The notes beneath the pieces are model-generated. The model ran no database searches and was not told the DNA's origin. It was given only the letters and a program-made list of their open reading frames with translations. A stretch of DNA of 64,000 nucleotides, from the NCBI RefSeq assembly GCF_025465935.1, contig NZ_JANLNV010000026.1:1-64000 (forward strand), given 5' to 3'. The stretch is from Pseudomonas sp. 7P_10.2_Bac1 (GTDB lineage Bacteria; Pseudomonadota; Gammaproteobacteria; Pseudomonadales; Pseudomonadaceae). Position numbers and translations under genes: made by a program. Below, piece after piece: positions 33,488 through 43,005 of the stretch (position 1 is the stretch's first letter; every line of letters starts with the position of its first letter).

Positions 33488-35418
33488 AGCTGATACCGCA
33501 GGGCCAGGCTGCTTTGCAGACGCTGCGCCTGGCGCAGGGCTTCTCGCAGGATGCGCCGGTCCAGTTGGTTCAGCTGATCGGGGTCGACGCGGTTGGAGTA
33601 CGGGCGGTTTTGCCGGGTCTGCAGTTGATGCTGTTGCATGCGCGTCTGCTGAATAAAGTGATACGCCTCTTCGTAGGCGGCCCCGTCCAGCGGTTCGATC
33701 ACGCCCAGGGTGACGAGCTGACGCAGGCGCTCAAGGGTGTTGATGGCTTCCACGCCATTGGCCAGCGCCAGCAGACGGGCGCCGTCAACGAACGGCGCAA
33801 GGCCTTGGACCTTGAGGTCGAGGGTGGCCTTGTCGCCACCTTTGCGCTCTAGCACAAACTCACGAAAGCGCCCCACGGGCGGGCGATGGCGCAGGGCGTT
33901 GTCGGCCATCATGCGCTGGAATAAGCGGTTGTCGGCAACCTGCGTGAGGATCGTACGACGCAATTGCTGGCAACCCTGTTCATCACCCCAGACCGCGCGC
34001 AGGTCGAAGTAGATGCTGGAGCCCAGCAGGTTTTCTGGCGTGGCCTCGCGGATAAACGCGCTGAAACGCCTTGCCCATTCGGCGCGGGACAAACACAGCT
34101 CGGGGTTGCCAGCCATGATGTTGCCTTTGCACAGGGTGAAGCCGCAGGCCGCAAGGTGGGTGTTGATCTGTTGGGCAATCGGCAACAGGCGCTGGCGGAT
34201 CTCGGCAGCATGCGTGGCGTCGGTGGCTTCAAACAGGATGCCGTTGTCCTGGTCGGTGTGCAGGGTTTGTTCACGTCGCCCTTCGCTGCCGAAGCACAAC
34301 CAGGTGAACGGTACGCCGGGGTCGCCGCGTTCGGCCAGCACCAGCTCGATCACGCGGCACACGGTGTGGTCGTTGAGCAGGGTGATGATGTGGGTGATCT
34401 GAGTCGATGAGGCACCGTGTGCCAGCATGCGCTCGACCAACTGGCTGATTTCGCCGCGCAGGTTGATCAGGGTGTCCAGCCGTGGCGCATGGCGGATGGT
34501 GCGCGCCAGGTGCACCAGGTCGACGCGTTGCAGGGAAAACAGATCACGCTCGGACACCACGCCGCACAGGCGTTGCTCCTTGACCAGGCACACGTGGGCG
34601 ATGTGCCGTTCGGTCATGGCAATCGCCGCGTCGAAAGCGCTGTGATCGGGCGACAGGTAGAACGGCGCCGCCGTCATGTGCGCCTCGATGGCCTGATCAA
34701 AATCTTCGATGCCGTTGGCCACCACCTGACGCAAATCGCGCAGGGTGAAAATCCCCAGTGGCGCCTTGAGTGGGTCAACGATCACGATGCTGCCCACTTG
34801 TTGCTCGTGCATCAGGCGTACGGCTTCGCGCAGGGCGGTCTGCGGGCTGCAGGTGACCGGGTGGCGCATGGCCAATTCGCCCAGGCGGGTGTTCAGCGAA
34901 TACTGGGTGCCGAGGGTTTCAACGGCCTTTTGCTGCACCTGCCGGTTGACCTTGTCGAGCAAGCTGCTGACACCGCGCAGGGCGAAGTCGCGGAACTCGT
35001 CCGAGAGGGCAAACACCTTGATGAACGCAGCTTTGTTCAGTTGCAGGCAGAAGGTATCTTCGGCGGCCAAATGCTCTGTGCGGGTGGCGCGCTCGCCCAG
35101 CAAGGCGGCAAGGGGGAAGCACTCGCCCGCGGTGATCTCAAAGGTGGTTTCGGCAACACTGGCGCCCTGGTGATTGCGCTCGCCCACCACTCGGCCTTGC
35201 TTGACGATATAGAAGTGCTCGACCGGCCCGTCTTCGGGGTGAATGATGCTGTCACCGGGGCCATAGAAGCGCAGTTGGCACTGCTCGACCAAAAATGCCA
35301 GGTGGGTGTTTTCCATTTGGTTGAAGGGCGGAAATCGCTGCAAGAACTGCATGGTGCCGTGGATGTTCTGCAACACCGCCGTTTTACCTGCCTGGAGAAA
35401 CGCATCCGATTTACTCAT
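33484..35418 (-). CDS. cNMP-binding/CBS/DUF294 nucleotidyltransferase-like protein
   Basis: The 644-aa protein has an N-terminal cyclic-nucleotide-binding-like domain (about residues 25-150). Two CBS domains follow (VTCSPQTALREAVRLMHEQQ and a second from about 240). A DUF294 putative nucleotidyltransferase domain has the FGSEGRREQTLHTDQDNG motif (two Asp for metal) and is followed by a C-terminal DUF294 substrate-binding-like part. It resembles GlnD-type uridylyltransferase cores. The role is probably sensing an adenylate or cyclic nucleotide and modifying or helping the coupled exonuclease; this is inference. No membrane segments are seen. Confidence 0.85.
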   Translation of the reverse strand: MSKSDAFLQAGKTAVLQNIHGTMQFLQRFPPFNQMENTHLAFLVEQCQLRFYGPGDSIIHPEDGPVEHFYIVKQGRVVGERNHQGASVAETTFEITAGECFPLAALLGERATRTEHLAAEDTFCLQLNKAAFIKVFALSDEFRDFALRGVSSLLDKVNRQVQQKAVETLGTQYSLNTRLGELAMRHPVTCSPQTALREAVRLMHEQQVGSIVIVDPLKAPLGIFTLRDLRQVVANGIEDFDQAIEAHMTAAPFYLSPDHSAFDAAIAMTERHIAHVCLVKEQRLCGVVSERDLFSLQRVDLVHLARTIRHAPRLDTLINLRGEISQLVERMLAHGASSTQITHIITLLNDHTVCRVIELVLAERGDPGVPFTWLCFGSEGRREQTLHTDQDNGILFEATDATHAAEIRQRLLPIAQQINTHLAACGFTLCKGNIMAGNPELCLSRAEWARRFSAFIREATPENLLGSSIYFDLRAVWGDEQGCQQLRRTILTQVADNRLFQRMMADNALRHRPPVGRFREFVLERKGGDKATLDLKVQGLAPFVDGARLLALANGVEAINTLERLRQLVTLGVIEPLDGAAYEEAYHFIQQTRMQQHQLQTRQNRPYSNRVDPDQLNQLDRRILREALRQAQRLQSSLALRYQL

Positions 35419-35672
35419 TACCGATACCGCATGATTAGCCGTTGTTGTTATGACGGGAGGTGGCCCCTACAGGCCTTCATGCTCGGTGGTCTGCACGCGG
35501 GTGCCCATTGGACGTAAGTCTAGAAAGCTCGATTTTCGACAACCTGCGCGCTTTTTGTGCTTTTCGGACGGCACCTACTTGGAAATAGGCGTGTCTAAGT
35601 GCACATTGAGCGAACTCGGAGATAACCGACTGAGCGACTTGGTTTTAACATTTTTGCCGTTTTGAGACGGAT

Positions 35673-36116
35673 ATGACAGAACACGACATCTTGAGTGACG
35701 CCGAACGTGAAGCCCTGAGCGAGGTGATGCTTGCCCCGCCGGAGGCCGAGCGCTGCGTATTGATCGTGGAAGATGATCCGCTCTCGCGTGAACTGTTGGC
35801 GGAGTTTCTGGCCTTGCATGGCATTGAATGCGCGACGGCCAGCAGTGAAGTGCAGGCGCTGGCGCTGCTGGAGTGCGGTTTGCCGATTGGCATGATGCTC
35901 ACGGACTTGCGCATGGAGCCCCATGACGGCCTGCACCTGATCCGCACAGTGCGCGACTCGGCGGAGTGGGCTGAGTTGCCGATCATCATCATGTCGGGTG
36001 ATGCAGGGGTGCGGGATGCGATTGAAGCGATGCACTTGAATGTTGTGGACTTTTTGCTCAAGCCCATCGACCCGGCCAAGCTGCTTGAGCTGATCAACCG
36101 GACACTCAACCTGTAG
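35673..36116 (+). CDS. Stand-alone response regulator receiver protein
   Basis: This 147-aa protein has a short N-terminal extension (~25 residues) and one receiver domain: VEDD acid pair, phospho-acceptor Asp in LTDLRM (about residue 77), Ser in IIMSGD, and Lys in LLKPID. There is no output domain, so it probably works by protein contact, like CheY or the Rsm/stress-cascade receivers. No histidine kinase gene lies nearby. Its TAG stop lies inside the TGTAGG of the following REPIN. Confidence 0.85.
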   Translation: MTEHDILSDAEREALSEVMLAPPEAERCVLIVEDDPLSRELLAEFLALHGIECATASSEVQALALLECGLPIGMMLTDLRMEPHDGLHLIRTVRDSAEWAELPIIIMSGDAGVRDAIEAMHLNVVDFLLKPIDPAKLLELINRTLNL

Positions 36117-36178
36117 GCGCGAGCTTGTCTCGCGATCTTTTGATCTTCTAAAGATCGCGAGGCAAGCTCGCGCCTACA
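36112..36178. repeat. REPIN, variant arms (GGCGC)
   Basis: The usual GGAGC has become GGCGC in the left arm, and the right arm has the matching GCGCC, so pairing is kept. The left end overlaps the stop codon of the receiver gene. It lies between the convergent receiver and glcB genes. Confidence 0.9.
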
Positions 36179-36191
36179 GGGTTACGAGGTT

Positions 36192-38369
36192 TTACAGGCC
36201 GTTTTTAGCCTTGAACTCACGACGACGACGGTGCAGCACCGGCTCGGTGTAGCCGTTTGGCTGTTTAGTGCCCTCAATCACCAGTTCGACCGCCGCCTGG
36301 AAGGCGATGTTGTTGTCGAAGTCCGGTGCCAGCGGGCGGTACAGCGGGTCGTTGGCGTTCTGACGATCCACCACCGGAGCCATGCGCTTGAGGCTTTCCA
36401 GCACTTGCGCTTGGCTGACGATGCCGTGACGTAGCCAGTTGGCGATGTGCTGGCTCGAAATACGCAGCGTCGCACGGTCTTCCATCAGGCCGATGTCGTG
36501 AATGTCCGGCACTTTCGAGCAACCGACACCCTGGTCGATCCAGCGCACCACGTAACCCAGAATGCCTTGAGCGTTGTTGTCCAGCTCGTTGCGGATTTGC
36601 TCAGGCGTCCACTGCGGGTTTACGGCCAGCGGTATAGTCAGGATGTCGTCCACCGATGCGGGAGCGCGCTTGGCCAATTCGGCCTGGCGGGCGAACACGT
36701 CGACCTTATGGTAGTGCAGCGCGTGCAAGGCCGCGGCGGTCGGCGATGGCACCCAGGCGGTGTTGGCGCCAGCCAGCGGGTGAGCGATTTTCTGTTCCAG
36801 CATTGCCGCCATCAGGTCGGGCATCGCCCACATGCCTTTGCCGATTTGCGCACGGCCTTGCAGACCGGTGCTCAAGCCCACATCGACGTTGTTGTTTTCG
36901 TAGGCCGAAATCCACTTTTCGGCTTTCATGTCCGCCTTGCGCACCATCGGCCCGGCTTCCATGGAGGTGTGAATCTCGTCACCCGTACGGTCGAGGAAGC
37001 CCGTGTTGATGAACACTACACGCTCGCTGGCGGCCTTGATGCATGCCTTGAGGTTGACGGTGGTGCGGCGCTCTTCGTCCATGATCCCGACTTTGAGCGT
37101 GTTGCGCGGCAGTTGCAGCACGTCTTCGATGCGCCCGAACAGCTCGTTGGTGAACGCTGCTTCGTCAGGGCCGTGCATTTTCGGTTTGACGATGTACACC
37201 GAGCCGGTGCGGCTGTTGCTGCGCGTGGTGTTGCCGTTGAGGCTGTGGATGGCCGCGAGGCTGGTCAGCAAGCCGTCAAGAATGCCTTCCGGCACTTCGT
37301 TGCCATCCTTGTCGAGGATCGCGTCGATGGTCATCAGGTGGCCCACGTTACGCACGAACAACAGCGAACGGCCATGCAGGCTGACGCTGCCGCCTTTGGG
37401 TGCGGTGTATTCGCGGTCCGGGTTCATGGTGCGGGTGAACGTGTCGCCGCCCTTGGTCACTTGCTCGCTCAGGTCGCCCTTCATCAAGCCAAGCCAGTTG
37501 CGGTAGATCACCACTTTGTCATCGGCATCGACGGCGGCTACGGAGTCTTCGCAGTCCATGATGGTGGTCAGCGCAGCTTCCATCAGCACGTCTTTGACGC
37601 CCGCCGCATCGGTTTTGCCGATCGGGCTGGTGGCGTCGATCTGGATCTCGAAGTGCAGGCCGTTGTGCTTGAGCAGTACGGCGGTCGGAGCCGACGCCGA
37701 ACCGTGGTAGCCGACCAGTTGCGCGGTGTCGGCCAGGCCGCTGCTGGCGCCGCCTTTGAGGGTGACCTGCAAGGCGCCGTCAACAATGGCGTAAGCCGTG
37801 GAGTCAACGTGCGAACCGCTGGCCAGTGGCGCGGCTTCGTCCAGGAAGGCGCGGGCGAAGGCAATGACCTTGTCGCCACGGACCTTGTTGTAGCCTTTGC
37901 CCTTCTCGGCGCCATCGGCTTCGCTGATGGCATCGGTGCCGTACAACGCGTCGTACAGCGACCCCCAGCGGGCGTTCGAAGCGTTGAGGGCAAAGCGCGC
38001 ATTCATGACTGGTACCACCAGTTGCGGGCCAGCCATGCGGGCGATTTCGTCATCGACGTTTTGTGTCGTTGCCTGGAAGTCTGCGGCTTCTGGCTGCAGA
38101 TACCCAATGTCTTGTAGGAAGGCTTTGTAAGCCACGGCGTCGTGGGCCTTGCCGGCCTGCGCCTGGTGCCAGGCGTCAATGCGCGCCTGCAAATCATCGC
38201 GTTTGGCGAGCAGTGCTTTGTTCTTGGGAGCCAGGTCATGAATGACCTTATCGGCACCGGCCCAGAACTGGTCGGCGTTGAGGCCGGTACCGGGGATGGC
38301 TTCGTTGTTGACGAAGTCGAACAGGACTTTGGCGACCTGCAGGCCACCGACGTGAACGTGTTCAGTCAT
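36192..38369 (-). CDS. glcB: Malate synthase G
   Basis: It condenses glyoxylate and acetyl-CoA to malate in the glyoxylate and glycolate pathways. The 725-aa length is typical of isoform G. Features include [15 protein letters not shown] near the middle and [17 protein letters not shown], with the catalytic Arg and acidic metal ligands. ATG 38369 ([11 protein letters not shown]) is chosen over 38381. It is a single-gene unit; no glycolate oxidase genes are next to it. Confidence 0.96.
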   Translation of the reverse strand: MTEHVHVGGLQVAKVLFDFVNNEAIPGTGLNADQFWAGADKVIHDLAPKNKALLAKRDDLQARIDAWHQAQAGKAHDAVAYKAFLQDIGYLQPEAADFQATTQNVDDEIARMAGPQLVVPVMNARFALNASNARWGSLYDALYGTDAISEADGAEKGKGYNKVRGDKVIAFARAFLDEAAPLASGSHVDSTAYAIVDGALQVTLKGGASSGLADTAQLVGYHGSASAPTAVLLKHNGLHFEIQIDATSPIGKTDAAGVKDVLMEAALTTIMDCEDSVAAVDADDKVVIYRNWLGLMKGDLSEQVTKGGDTFTRTMNPDREYTAPKGGSVSLHGRSLLFVRNVGHLMTIDAILDKDGNEVPEGILDGLLTSLAAIHSLNGNTTRSNSRTGSVYIVKPKMHGPDEAAFTNELFGRIEDVLQLPRNTLKVGIMDEERRTTVNLKACIKAASERVVFINTGFLDRTGDEIHTSMEAGPMVRKADMKAEKWISAYENNNVDVGLSTGLQGRAQIGKGMWAMPDLMAAMLEQKIAHPLAGANTAWVPSPTAAALHALHYHKVDVFARQAELAKRAPASVDDILTIPLAVNPQWTPEQIRNELDNNAQGILGYVVRWIDQGVGCSKVPDIHDIGLMEDRATLRISSQHIANWLRHGIVSQAQVLESLKRMAPVVDRQNANDPLYRPLAPDFDNNIAFQAAVELVIEGTKQPNGYTEPVLHRRRREFKAKNGL

Positions 38370-38706
38370 TGCTTGCCTCACTCATTGTTATTTAAAGCCT
38401 GGAGCGCTTCTCAAAACACCGCCTTGGCGGGGTTGTACGGGGTAAAGCAGACGCCTTGACCGACCTTGTTGCGAATTATGTAGTGGTCGCCGGGGCATAC
38501 TACATGATCATTTGCCGATGTGAAAATCAGACTAACTACGTCGTTCTGCGACTTTTTTTAAGCTATCGGTCACGTAGAAGAACAGGATGTTCTCAAGAAA
38601 TGTGCATGTTGTTCCAGATAAATCTAAAAACAGTACACAATTTTATTGGCGGGCGCGCGCAAGCGCGACGGGAGCAGGGCGCTCCCACCGCGATCAAGGG
38701 TTTAAA
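38370..38706. other. Intergenic region glcB-rarD
   Basis: These 337 bases carry the glcB promoter on the minus strand and the 3' end region of rarD. I see no gene. A GC-rich imperfect hairpin (GCGCGCAAGCGCG, then GGGAGCAGGGCGCTCCC, about 38650-38692) may terminate rarD transcription. Confidence 0.4.
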
Positions 38707-39594
38707 TCAGGCTTTTCGGCGTAGGCTCAACCAGGCGTCGATGCTGTATACAACCAGACCGGCCCAGATAAACATGAAGGCAATCAAGGTGCTGTCGGAC
38801 AAATGCTCGCCAAACACCCATACCGCGAGGATCAGCACCAGGGTGGGCGCGATGTACTGCATGAAGCCGATGGTGGTGTAGGGCAAATGCCGAGTAGCGG
38901 CGTTGAAACACACCAGCGGGATCAGCGTGGCGGGGCCGGCGGCGAGCAGCAGCCAGGCTTGGGAGGTGGTCCAGAACTCGGCATGGGCGCTATTGGCTTC
39001 TGGGTGAAACAACAGCCAGCCGAAGGCGATAGGCACCAGCATCCAGGTTTCGACCACCAGCCCTGGCAGTGCCTTGACCGGCGCCTGTTTGCGGATCAGC
39101 CCGTAGAAGCCGAAGGTCAGCGCCAGCACCAGCGACACCCAGGGCAGGCTGCCGGCCTGCCACACCTGCTCGGCGACGCCGATGGCCGCGAGGCCCACGG
39201 CAATCCATTGCAGGCGGCGAAGGCGTTCACCCAGCAGCAACAGGCCGAGCAGCACGTTCACCAGTGGGTTGATGTAGTAGCCCAGGCTGGCTTCGAGCAT
39301 GCGGTCGTTGTTTACCGCCCACACATAGGTCAGCCAGTTGACCGCGATCAGCAGGCCGCTGCCAGCCAGCACCGCGAAGCGTTTTGGGTTGTCGCGCAGT
39401 TCTTGTAGCCAGCCTGGGTGCTTCCACACCAGCAGCAACAAAGCGCCGAACAATGCTGACCAGAGCACGCGGCTGACGATGATTTCGGCTGCGGGCACGC
39501 TTTCTAGCAGTTTGAAGTAGAGCGGGAACAGACCCCAGATGACATAGGCGCTAAGGCCTAAAATGTACCCGCGACGCGGGTTGGCGGCTTGCAT
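38707..39594 (-). CDS. rarD: RarD-type EamA permease
   Basis: The 295-aa inner-membrane protein has ten predicted membrane segments in two EamA repeats. It opens with RRGYILGLSAYVIWGLFPLYF, the usual RarD start, and has WLTYVWAVNNDRMLEASLGY near residue 75. Members are described as chloramphenicol-sensitive-type permeases; the true substrate is not known. ATG 39594 (MQAANPRRG) is chosen over a 13-codon extension. Confidence 0.88.
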   Translation of the reverse strand: MQAANPRRGYILGLSAYVIWGLFPLYFKLLESVPAAEIIVSRVLWSALFGALLLLVWKHPGWLQELRDNPKRFAVLAGSGLLIAVNWLTYVWAVNNDRMLEASLGYYINPLVNVLLGLLLLGERLRRLQWIAVGLAAIGVAEQVWQAGSLPWVSLVLALTFGFYGLIRKQAPVKALPGLVVETWMLVPIAFGWLLFHPEANSAHAEFWTTSQAWLLLAAGPATLIPLVCFNAATRHLPYTTIGFMQYIAPTLVLILAVWVFGEHLSDSTLIAFMFIWAGLVVYSIDAWLSLRRKA

Positions 39595-39626
39595 GCAGAA
39601 TCCTTGCTTAAGCAAATGACGGGTGC

Positions 39627-39695
39627 TGTACAAGCGAGCTTGCCTCGCGATCTTTTTAAAAGATCAAAAGATCGTGAGGCAAGCTCGCTTGTACA
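39627..39695. repeat. REPIN, variant arms (TGTACAAGC)
   Basis: The outer bases are TGTACAAGC on the left and GCTTGTACA on the right, in place of TGTAGGAGC and GCTCCTACA. The change is mirrored in both arms so the stem is kept. It lies between rarD and srkA. Confidence 0.92.
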
Positions 39696-39707
39696 AAGGG
39701 CATCACT

Positions 39708-40682
39708 TTAAAACAGTTTCAGCGGTTCTTCATTCAGGGCTGCGAGCTGTTCGCGCAATGCCAGCACCTGGTCGCCCCAATACCGCTCGCTGCCAAACCA
39801 CGGAAAGCTGTGCGGGAAGGCCGGGTCGTCCCAGCGCCGGGCCAGCCAGGCGCTGTAGTGCATCAGGCGCAAGGCGCGCAGCGGCTCGATCAAAGCCAGT
39901 TCGCGCGGGTTGAAGTCATGGAACTCGCTGTAGCCGTCCATCAACTCAGACAGTTGCCCCAGGCATTCCTGGCGATCACCGGCCAGCATCATCCACAGGT
40001 CTTGTACCGCAGGGCCCATGCGGCAGTCGTCGAGATCGACGATGTGGAACACCTCGTCGCGGCACATCATGTTGCCGGGGTGGCAGTCGCCGTGCATGCG
40101 GATGTTGCTGTGCGGGGTGGCGGCGTAGACGTCTTCGACCCGCTTGAGCAGGTCGCGCGCCACCGACTCGTACGCCGGTAACAGGCTGCGCGGGATGAAG
40201 TTGCCTTCGAGCAGGGTGTTCAGCGAGTCATGGCCGAAGTTCTTCACGCCCAAGGCTTCGCGGTGTTCAAAGGGCTGGGTGGCGCCCACCGCATGCAGGC
40301 GCCCGAGCAGTTGGCCCAGGCGGTAGAGCTGGTCGAGATTGCCCGGCTCAGGCGCACGCCCACCACGGCGCGGAAACAGGGCGAAGCGAAAGCCCTGGTG
40401 CTCGAACAGGCTTTGGCCGTTGTGAATGATCGGCGCCACCACCGGCACTTCGCAGTCGGCCAATTCAAAGGTGAACTGGTGTTCTTCGAGGATGGCGTCG
40501 TTGGTCCAGCGTTGCGGGCGATAGAACTTGGCGATCAGTGGCTGCGAGCCTTCGATACCCACTTGGTACACGCGGTTTTCGTAGCTGTTGAGGGCGAGCA
40601 CGCGGGCATCGCTCAGCAAGTCGATGCTTTCGACGGCGTCGAGCACCAGGTCAGGGGTAAGTGCTGTGAACGGATGAGACAT
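39708..40682 (-). CDS. srkA: Stress response kinase SrkA (YihE family)
   Basis: This 324-aa aminoglycoside-phosphotransferase-fold Ser/Thr kinase protects cells from stress-induced death in E. coli. It has the catalytic loop MHGDCHPGNMM (Asp as base) and the metal motif VDLDDCRMGP. The N-terminal NSYENRVYQVGIEG region matches the family's nucleotide-binding start. ATG 40682 (MSHPFTALTPDLV) is chosen over a 13-codon extension. It is a single-gene unit. Confidence 0.9.
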   Translation of the reverse strand: MSHPFTALTPDLVLDAVESIDLLSDARVLALNSYENRVYQVGIEGSQPLIAKFYRPQRWTNDAILEEHQFTFELADCEVPVVAPIIHNGQSLFEHQGFRFALFPRRGGRAPEPGNLDQLYRLGQLLGRLHAVGATQPFEHREALGVKNFGHDSLNTLLEGNFIPRSLLPAYESVARDLLKRVEDVYAATPHSNIRMHGDCHPGNMMCRDEVFHIVDLDDCRMGPAVQDLWMMLAGDRQECLGQLSELMDGYSEFHDFNPRELALIEPLRALRLMHYSAWLARRWDDPAFPHSFPWFGSERYWGDQVLALREQLAALNEEPLKLF

Positions 40683-40744
40683 ACTGACTCCTGCGCGCAG
40701 CTGGCTGCCGCGTCCGGCCAAGCATGTTAACGCAGACTGGCACC

Positions 40745-40797
40745 TGTAGGAGCGAGCTTGCCTCGCGATCTTTTAAAAGATCAAAAGATCGCGAGCA
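40745..40797. repeat. Truncated REPIN
   Basis: The left arm and centre are consensus. The right arm stops after GATCGCGAGCA, without the CTCGCTCCTACA end. It lies between phoX and srkA. Confidence 0.85.
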
Positions 40798-40811
40798 GTA
40801 CGGGCCCATCG

Positions 40812-42713
40812 CTACGCGCCGACGATGCCGCCGTCTTCGCGGCTGATGGCCATGACCGAGGAGCGCGGCTTGCCGTTGGGCAGGTGCTCGGGGAAGGTCG
40901 AGCCGCCGTTTTCGCCGGGGTGCTGGATGCCGACGAACAGAGTTTTCTGGTCTGGCGAGAAGCTGATGCCGGTCACTTCGCAGCCGACCGGCCCGACCAT
41001 GAAGCGACGGATCTCACCGCTGTCGGGGTCTGCGCAGAGCATCTGGTTATTGCCCATGCCCGCGAAGTCGCCGCTGTTGCTGTAGTCGCCGTCGGTCAGG
41101 ATCCACAAGCGCCCGGCGTCGTCAAAGCCAAGGCCATCGGGGCTGTTGAACATGTTCTGCGGGGTGATGTTGGCCGATCCGCCTTTGGCCTGATCGGGGT
41201 GAAGCACCGGGTTGCCGGCCACGACGAAGAGTTCCCAGTCGAAGCTGTCTGCGCCGTGGTCACCGTTGTGGGCCTTCCAGCGCAGGATCTGCCCGTAGAC
41301 GTTTTTTTCGCGCGGGTTGGGGCCGCCAGCGGGCTGTCCGTCTTCGCCGCGTTTGACGTTGTTGGTCAGGGTGCAATAGACCTGGCCGTCTTTGGGGCTG
41401 ACCACGATCCACTCCGGGCGGTCCATGCGCGTGGCATTGACCACGCTGCCCGCGAGCCGCGCGTGGATCAGCACTTCGGCCTGATTGGCAAAACCATTGG
41501 TTTGATTGATGCCGTTCTTGCCGTGGCTCAACTCGACCCATTGGCCCTGGCCTTTGGGGCGGTCGGGGTTGTTGTCGCCCGCATCGAACCGCGCCACATA
41601 CAGCGTGCCGTGGTCCAGCAGGTCACGATTGGACTTGGGGTTTTGGAGGTCAATCTTGTCGCGGCTGATGAACTTGTAAATGAACTCCCCGCGCTCGTCG
41701 TCACCCATGTACACCACCGCACGGCCGTCACGGGTTTGCGCCAGAGCCGCGTTCTCATGCTTGAAACGGCCCAAGGCCGTGCGTTTGACGGGTATCGACT
41801 GTGGATCGAACGGGTCGATCTCGACCACCCAGCCATGACGGTTGAGCTCGTTGGGGTTGACCGCCAGGTCGAAGCGCAGGTCATGCAGGTGCCAGTCGAT
41901 CTCACGGCTGGCGGCTGTGACACCGTAGCGTTTTTGCGCGGTGTCGAAGGTTTGCCTGGGGTCGGAACTGCCGAAGCAGTCAGTGAAGTTTTCTTCGCAG
42001 GTCAGGTAGGTGCCCCACGGTGTCTTGCCGTTGGCGCAGTTCTGGAAAGTGCCCAGCACACGGCTGCCGTGGGTGTCGGCTTGAGTGCGCAACAACGCAT
42101 GCCCTTCGGCCGGGCCGCTGAGGCGGATCGGGGTGTTGCCGTGAATGCGCCGGTTGAACGGCGAGTCTTGCACAAACTGCCAGCCATCGCCTTTGCGCTG
42201 CACTTCGATCACCGACACGCCTTCGCTGGCCTGGGCCTTGCGCACTTCTTCGGCAGAGGTAGGCAGGCCGCCGTGCGGGTAGAGGTACCGGTAGTTGGTG
42301 TATTCGTTGTTGATCGCCAGCAGGGCGCGGTTGGGGTCATCGGGGAAGGCGAACAGGCTCATGCCATCATTGTTGTCGCCGAACTGCACTTGCTGGGCGT
42401 CGGCGCTGCCATTGCCGCTGGGGTCAAAGGCCGGGCCGCCTGCGTGCAAGGGCTGGCCCCAACTGATCAGGACCGAGGCACGGTAGCCGGGTGGCAGGCT
42501 GAGGGTGTCGCCGGTGGCCGCGCTGATGCCGGTAAACCCCAACAAAGGGCTGGAGGCTGAGCTGACGCTGGCGGCCAGGGCGCTGCGGCTCAGCAGGTTG
42601 CCACCTAAAAACAGGGCGGCACCGCACAAGGCGCCGGCGCCGATAAACCCCCGTCGACTCAGGCCGACGATCTGCTCAAGGTCAGTGGCTTGTTGTTCTT
42701 CTAACAGGTTCAT
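40812..42713 (-). CDS. phoX: PhoX-family alkaline phosphatase/phosphodiesterase, Tat-exported
   Basis: This 633-aa secreted phosphatase has an N-terminal Tat signal at about residue 19 (SRRGFIGAGALCGAALFLGG). The mature part has the DUF839/PhoX features: a CEENFTDCFG segment binding Fe/Ca and GDDERGEFIYKF. PhoX enzymes release phosphate from organic esters in the periplasm or outside and usually belong to the Pho regulon; I did not find a pho box by eye. Function by family only. Confidence 0.82.
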   Translation of the reverse strand: MNLLEEQQATDLEQIVGLSRRGFIGAGALCGAALFLGGNLLSRSALAASVSSASSPLLGFTGISAATGDTLSLPPGYRASVLISWGQPLHAGGPAFDPSGNGSADAQQVQFGDNNDGMSLFAFPDDPNRALLAINNEYTNYRYLYPHGGLPTSAEEVRKAQASEGVSVIEVQRKGDGWQFVQDSPFNRRIHGNTPIRLSGPAEGHALLRTQADTHGSRVLGTFQNCANGKTPWGTYLTCEENFTDCFGSSDPRQTFDTAQKRYGVTAASREIDWHLHDLRFDLAVNPNELNRHGWVVEIDPFDPQSIPVKRTALGRFKHENAALAQTRDGRAVVYMGDDERGEFIYKFISRDKIDLQNPKSNRDLLDHGTLYVARFDAGDNNPDRPKGQGQWVELSHGKNGINQTNGFANQAEVLIHARLAGSVVNATRMDRPEWIVVSPKDGQVYCTLTNNVKRGEDGQPAGGPNPREKNVYGQILRWKAHNGDHGADSFDWELFVVAGNPVLHPDQAKGGSANITPQNMFNSPDGLGFDDAGRLWILTDGDYSNSGDFAGMGNNQMLCADPDSGEIRRFMVGPVGCEVTGISFSPDQKTLFVGIQHPGENGGSTFPEHLPNGKPRSSVMAISREDGGIVGA

Positions 42714-42780
42714 GGCGCGCAGGCTCTCTTTGGTTTTTGCGCAACCTTAAGCAGCGTTTATGACAGCGGTGTTGCAAAAA

Positions 42781-42892
42781 GCCCTCGCCCTGACCCTCCC
42801 CTGAAGGGAGAGGGGCCTGACCGCACGCGAATTCAAAAACAACGCCAATCAGCTCGCCCTCTCGCCGGCAGCAGGTTGAGGTGAGGGCGCTG
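42781..42892. repeat. CCCTCTCC inverted-repeat element
   Basis: CCCTCGCCCTGACCCTCCCC followed by GGGAGAGGGG, then about 50 bases, then an inverted arm (CCCTCTCGCCGGC to GAGGTGAGGGCG). It is of the same class as 28459 and 32680. Confidence 0.65.
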
Positions 42893-42894
42893 GT

Positions 42895-43005
42895 TTAAAG
42901 CGTTAGCACGAGCCGCACCCGCGTCGGCGCGAAGGGCACGTTGACCGCGCTGCCGTCGTTCAACTGGAGTGTTACGAGGTGTTGCGGTTCATCAGGATGG
43001 CCCAT
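42895..43005 (-). CDS. Possible 36-aa ORF or remnant after comF
   Basis: A short frame (MGHPDEPQHLVTLQLNDGSA and on, ending RVRLVLTL) starts inside the 3' end of comF and shows GC-rich third positions typical of coding DNA. It may be a small protein or the C-terminal remnant of a lost gene. I do not recognise it, and no ribosome site is obvious. Confidence 0.3.
   Translation of the reverse strand: MGHPDEPQHLVTLQLNDGSAVNVPFAPTRVRLVLTL

Noticed and set aside
36447..38117. 556-codon open frame opposite glcB
   Set aside because: Antisense shadow of malate synthase G, with Val/His/Arg-rich composition and no known fold.
40758..42560. 600-codon open frame opposite phoX
   Set aside because: Antisense shadow of a Tat-exported phosphatase with clear motifs on the other strand.
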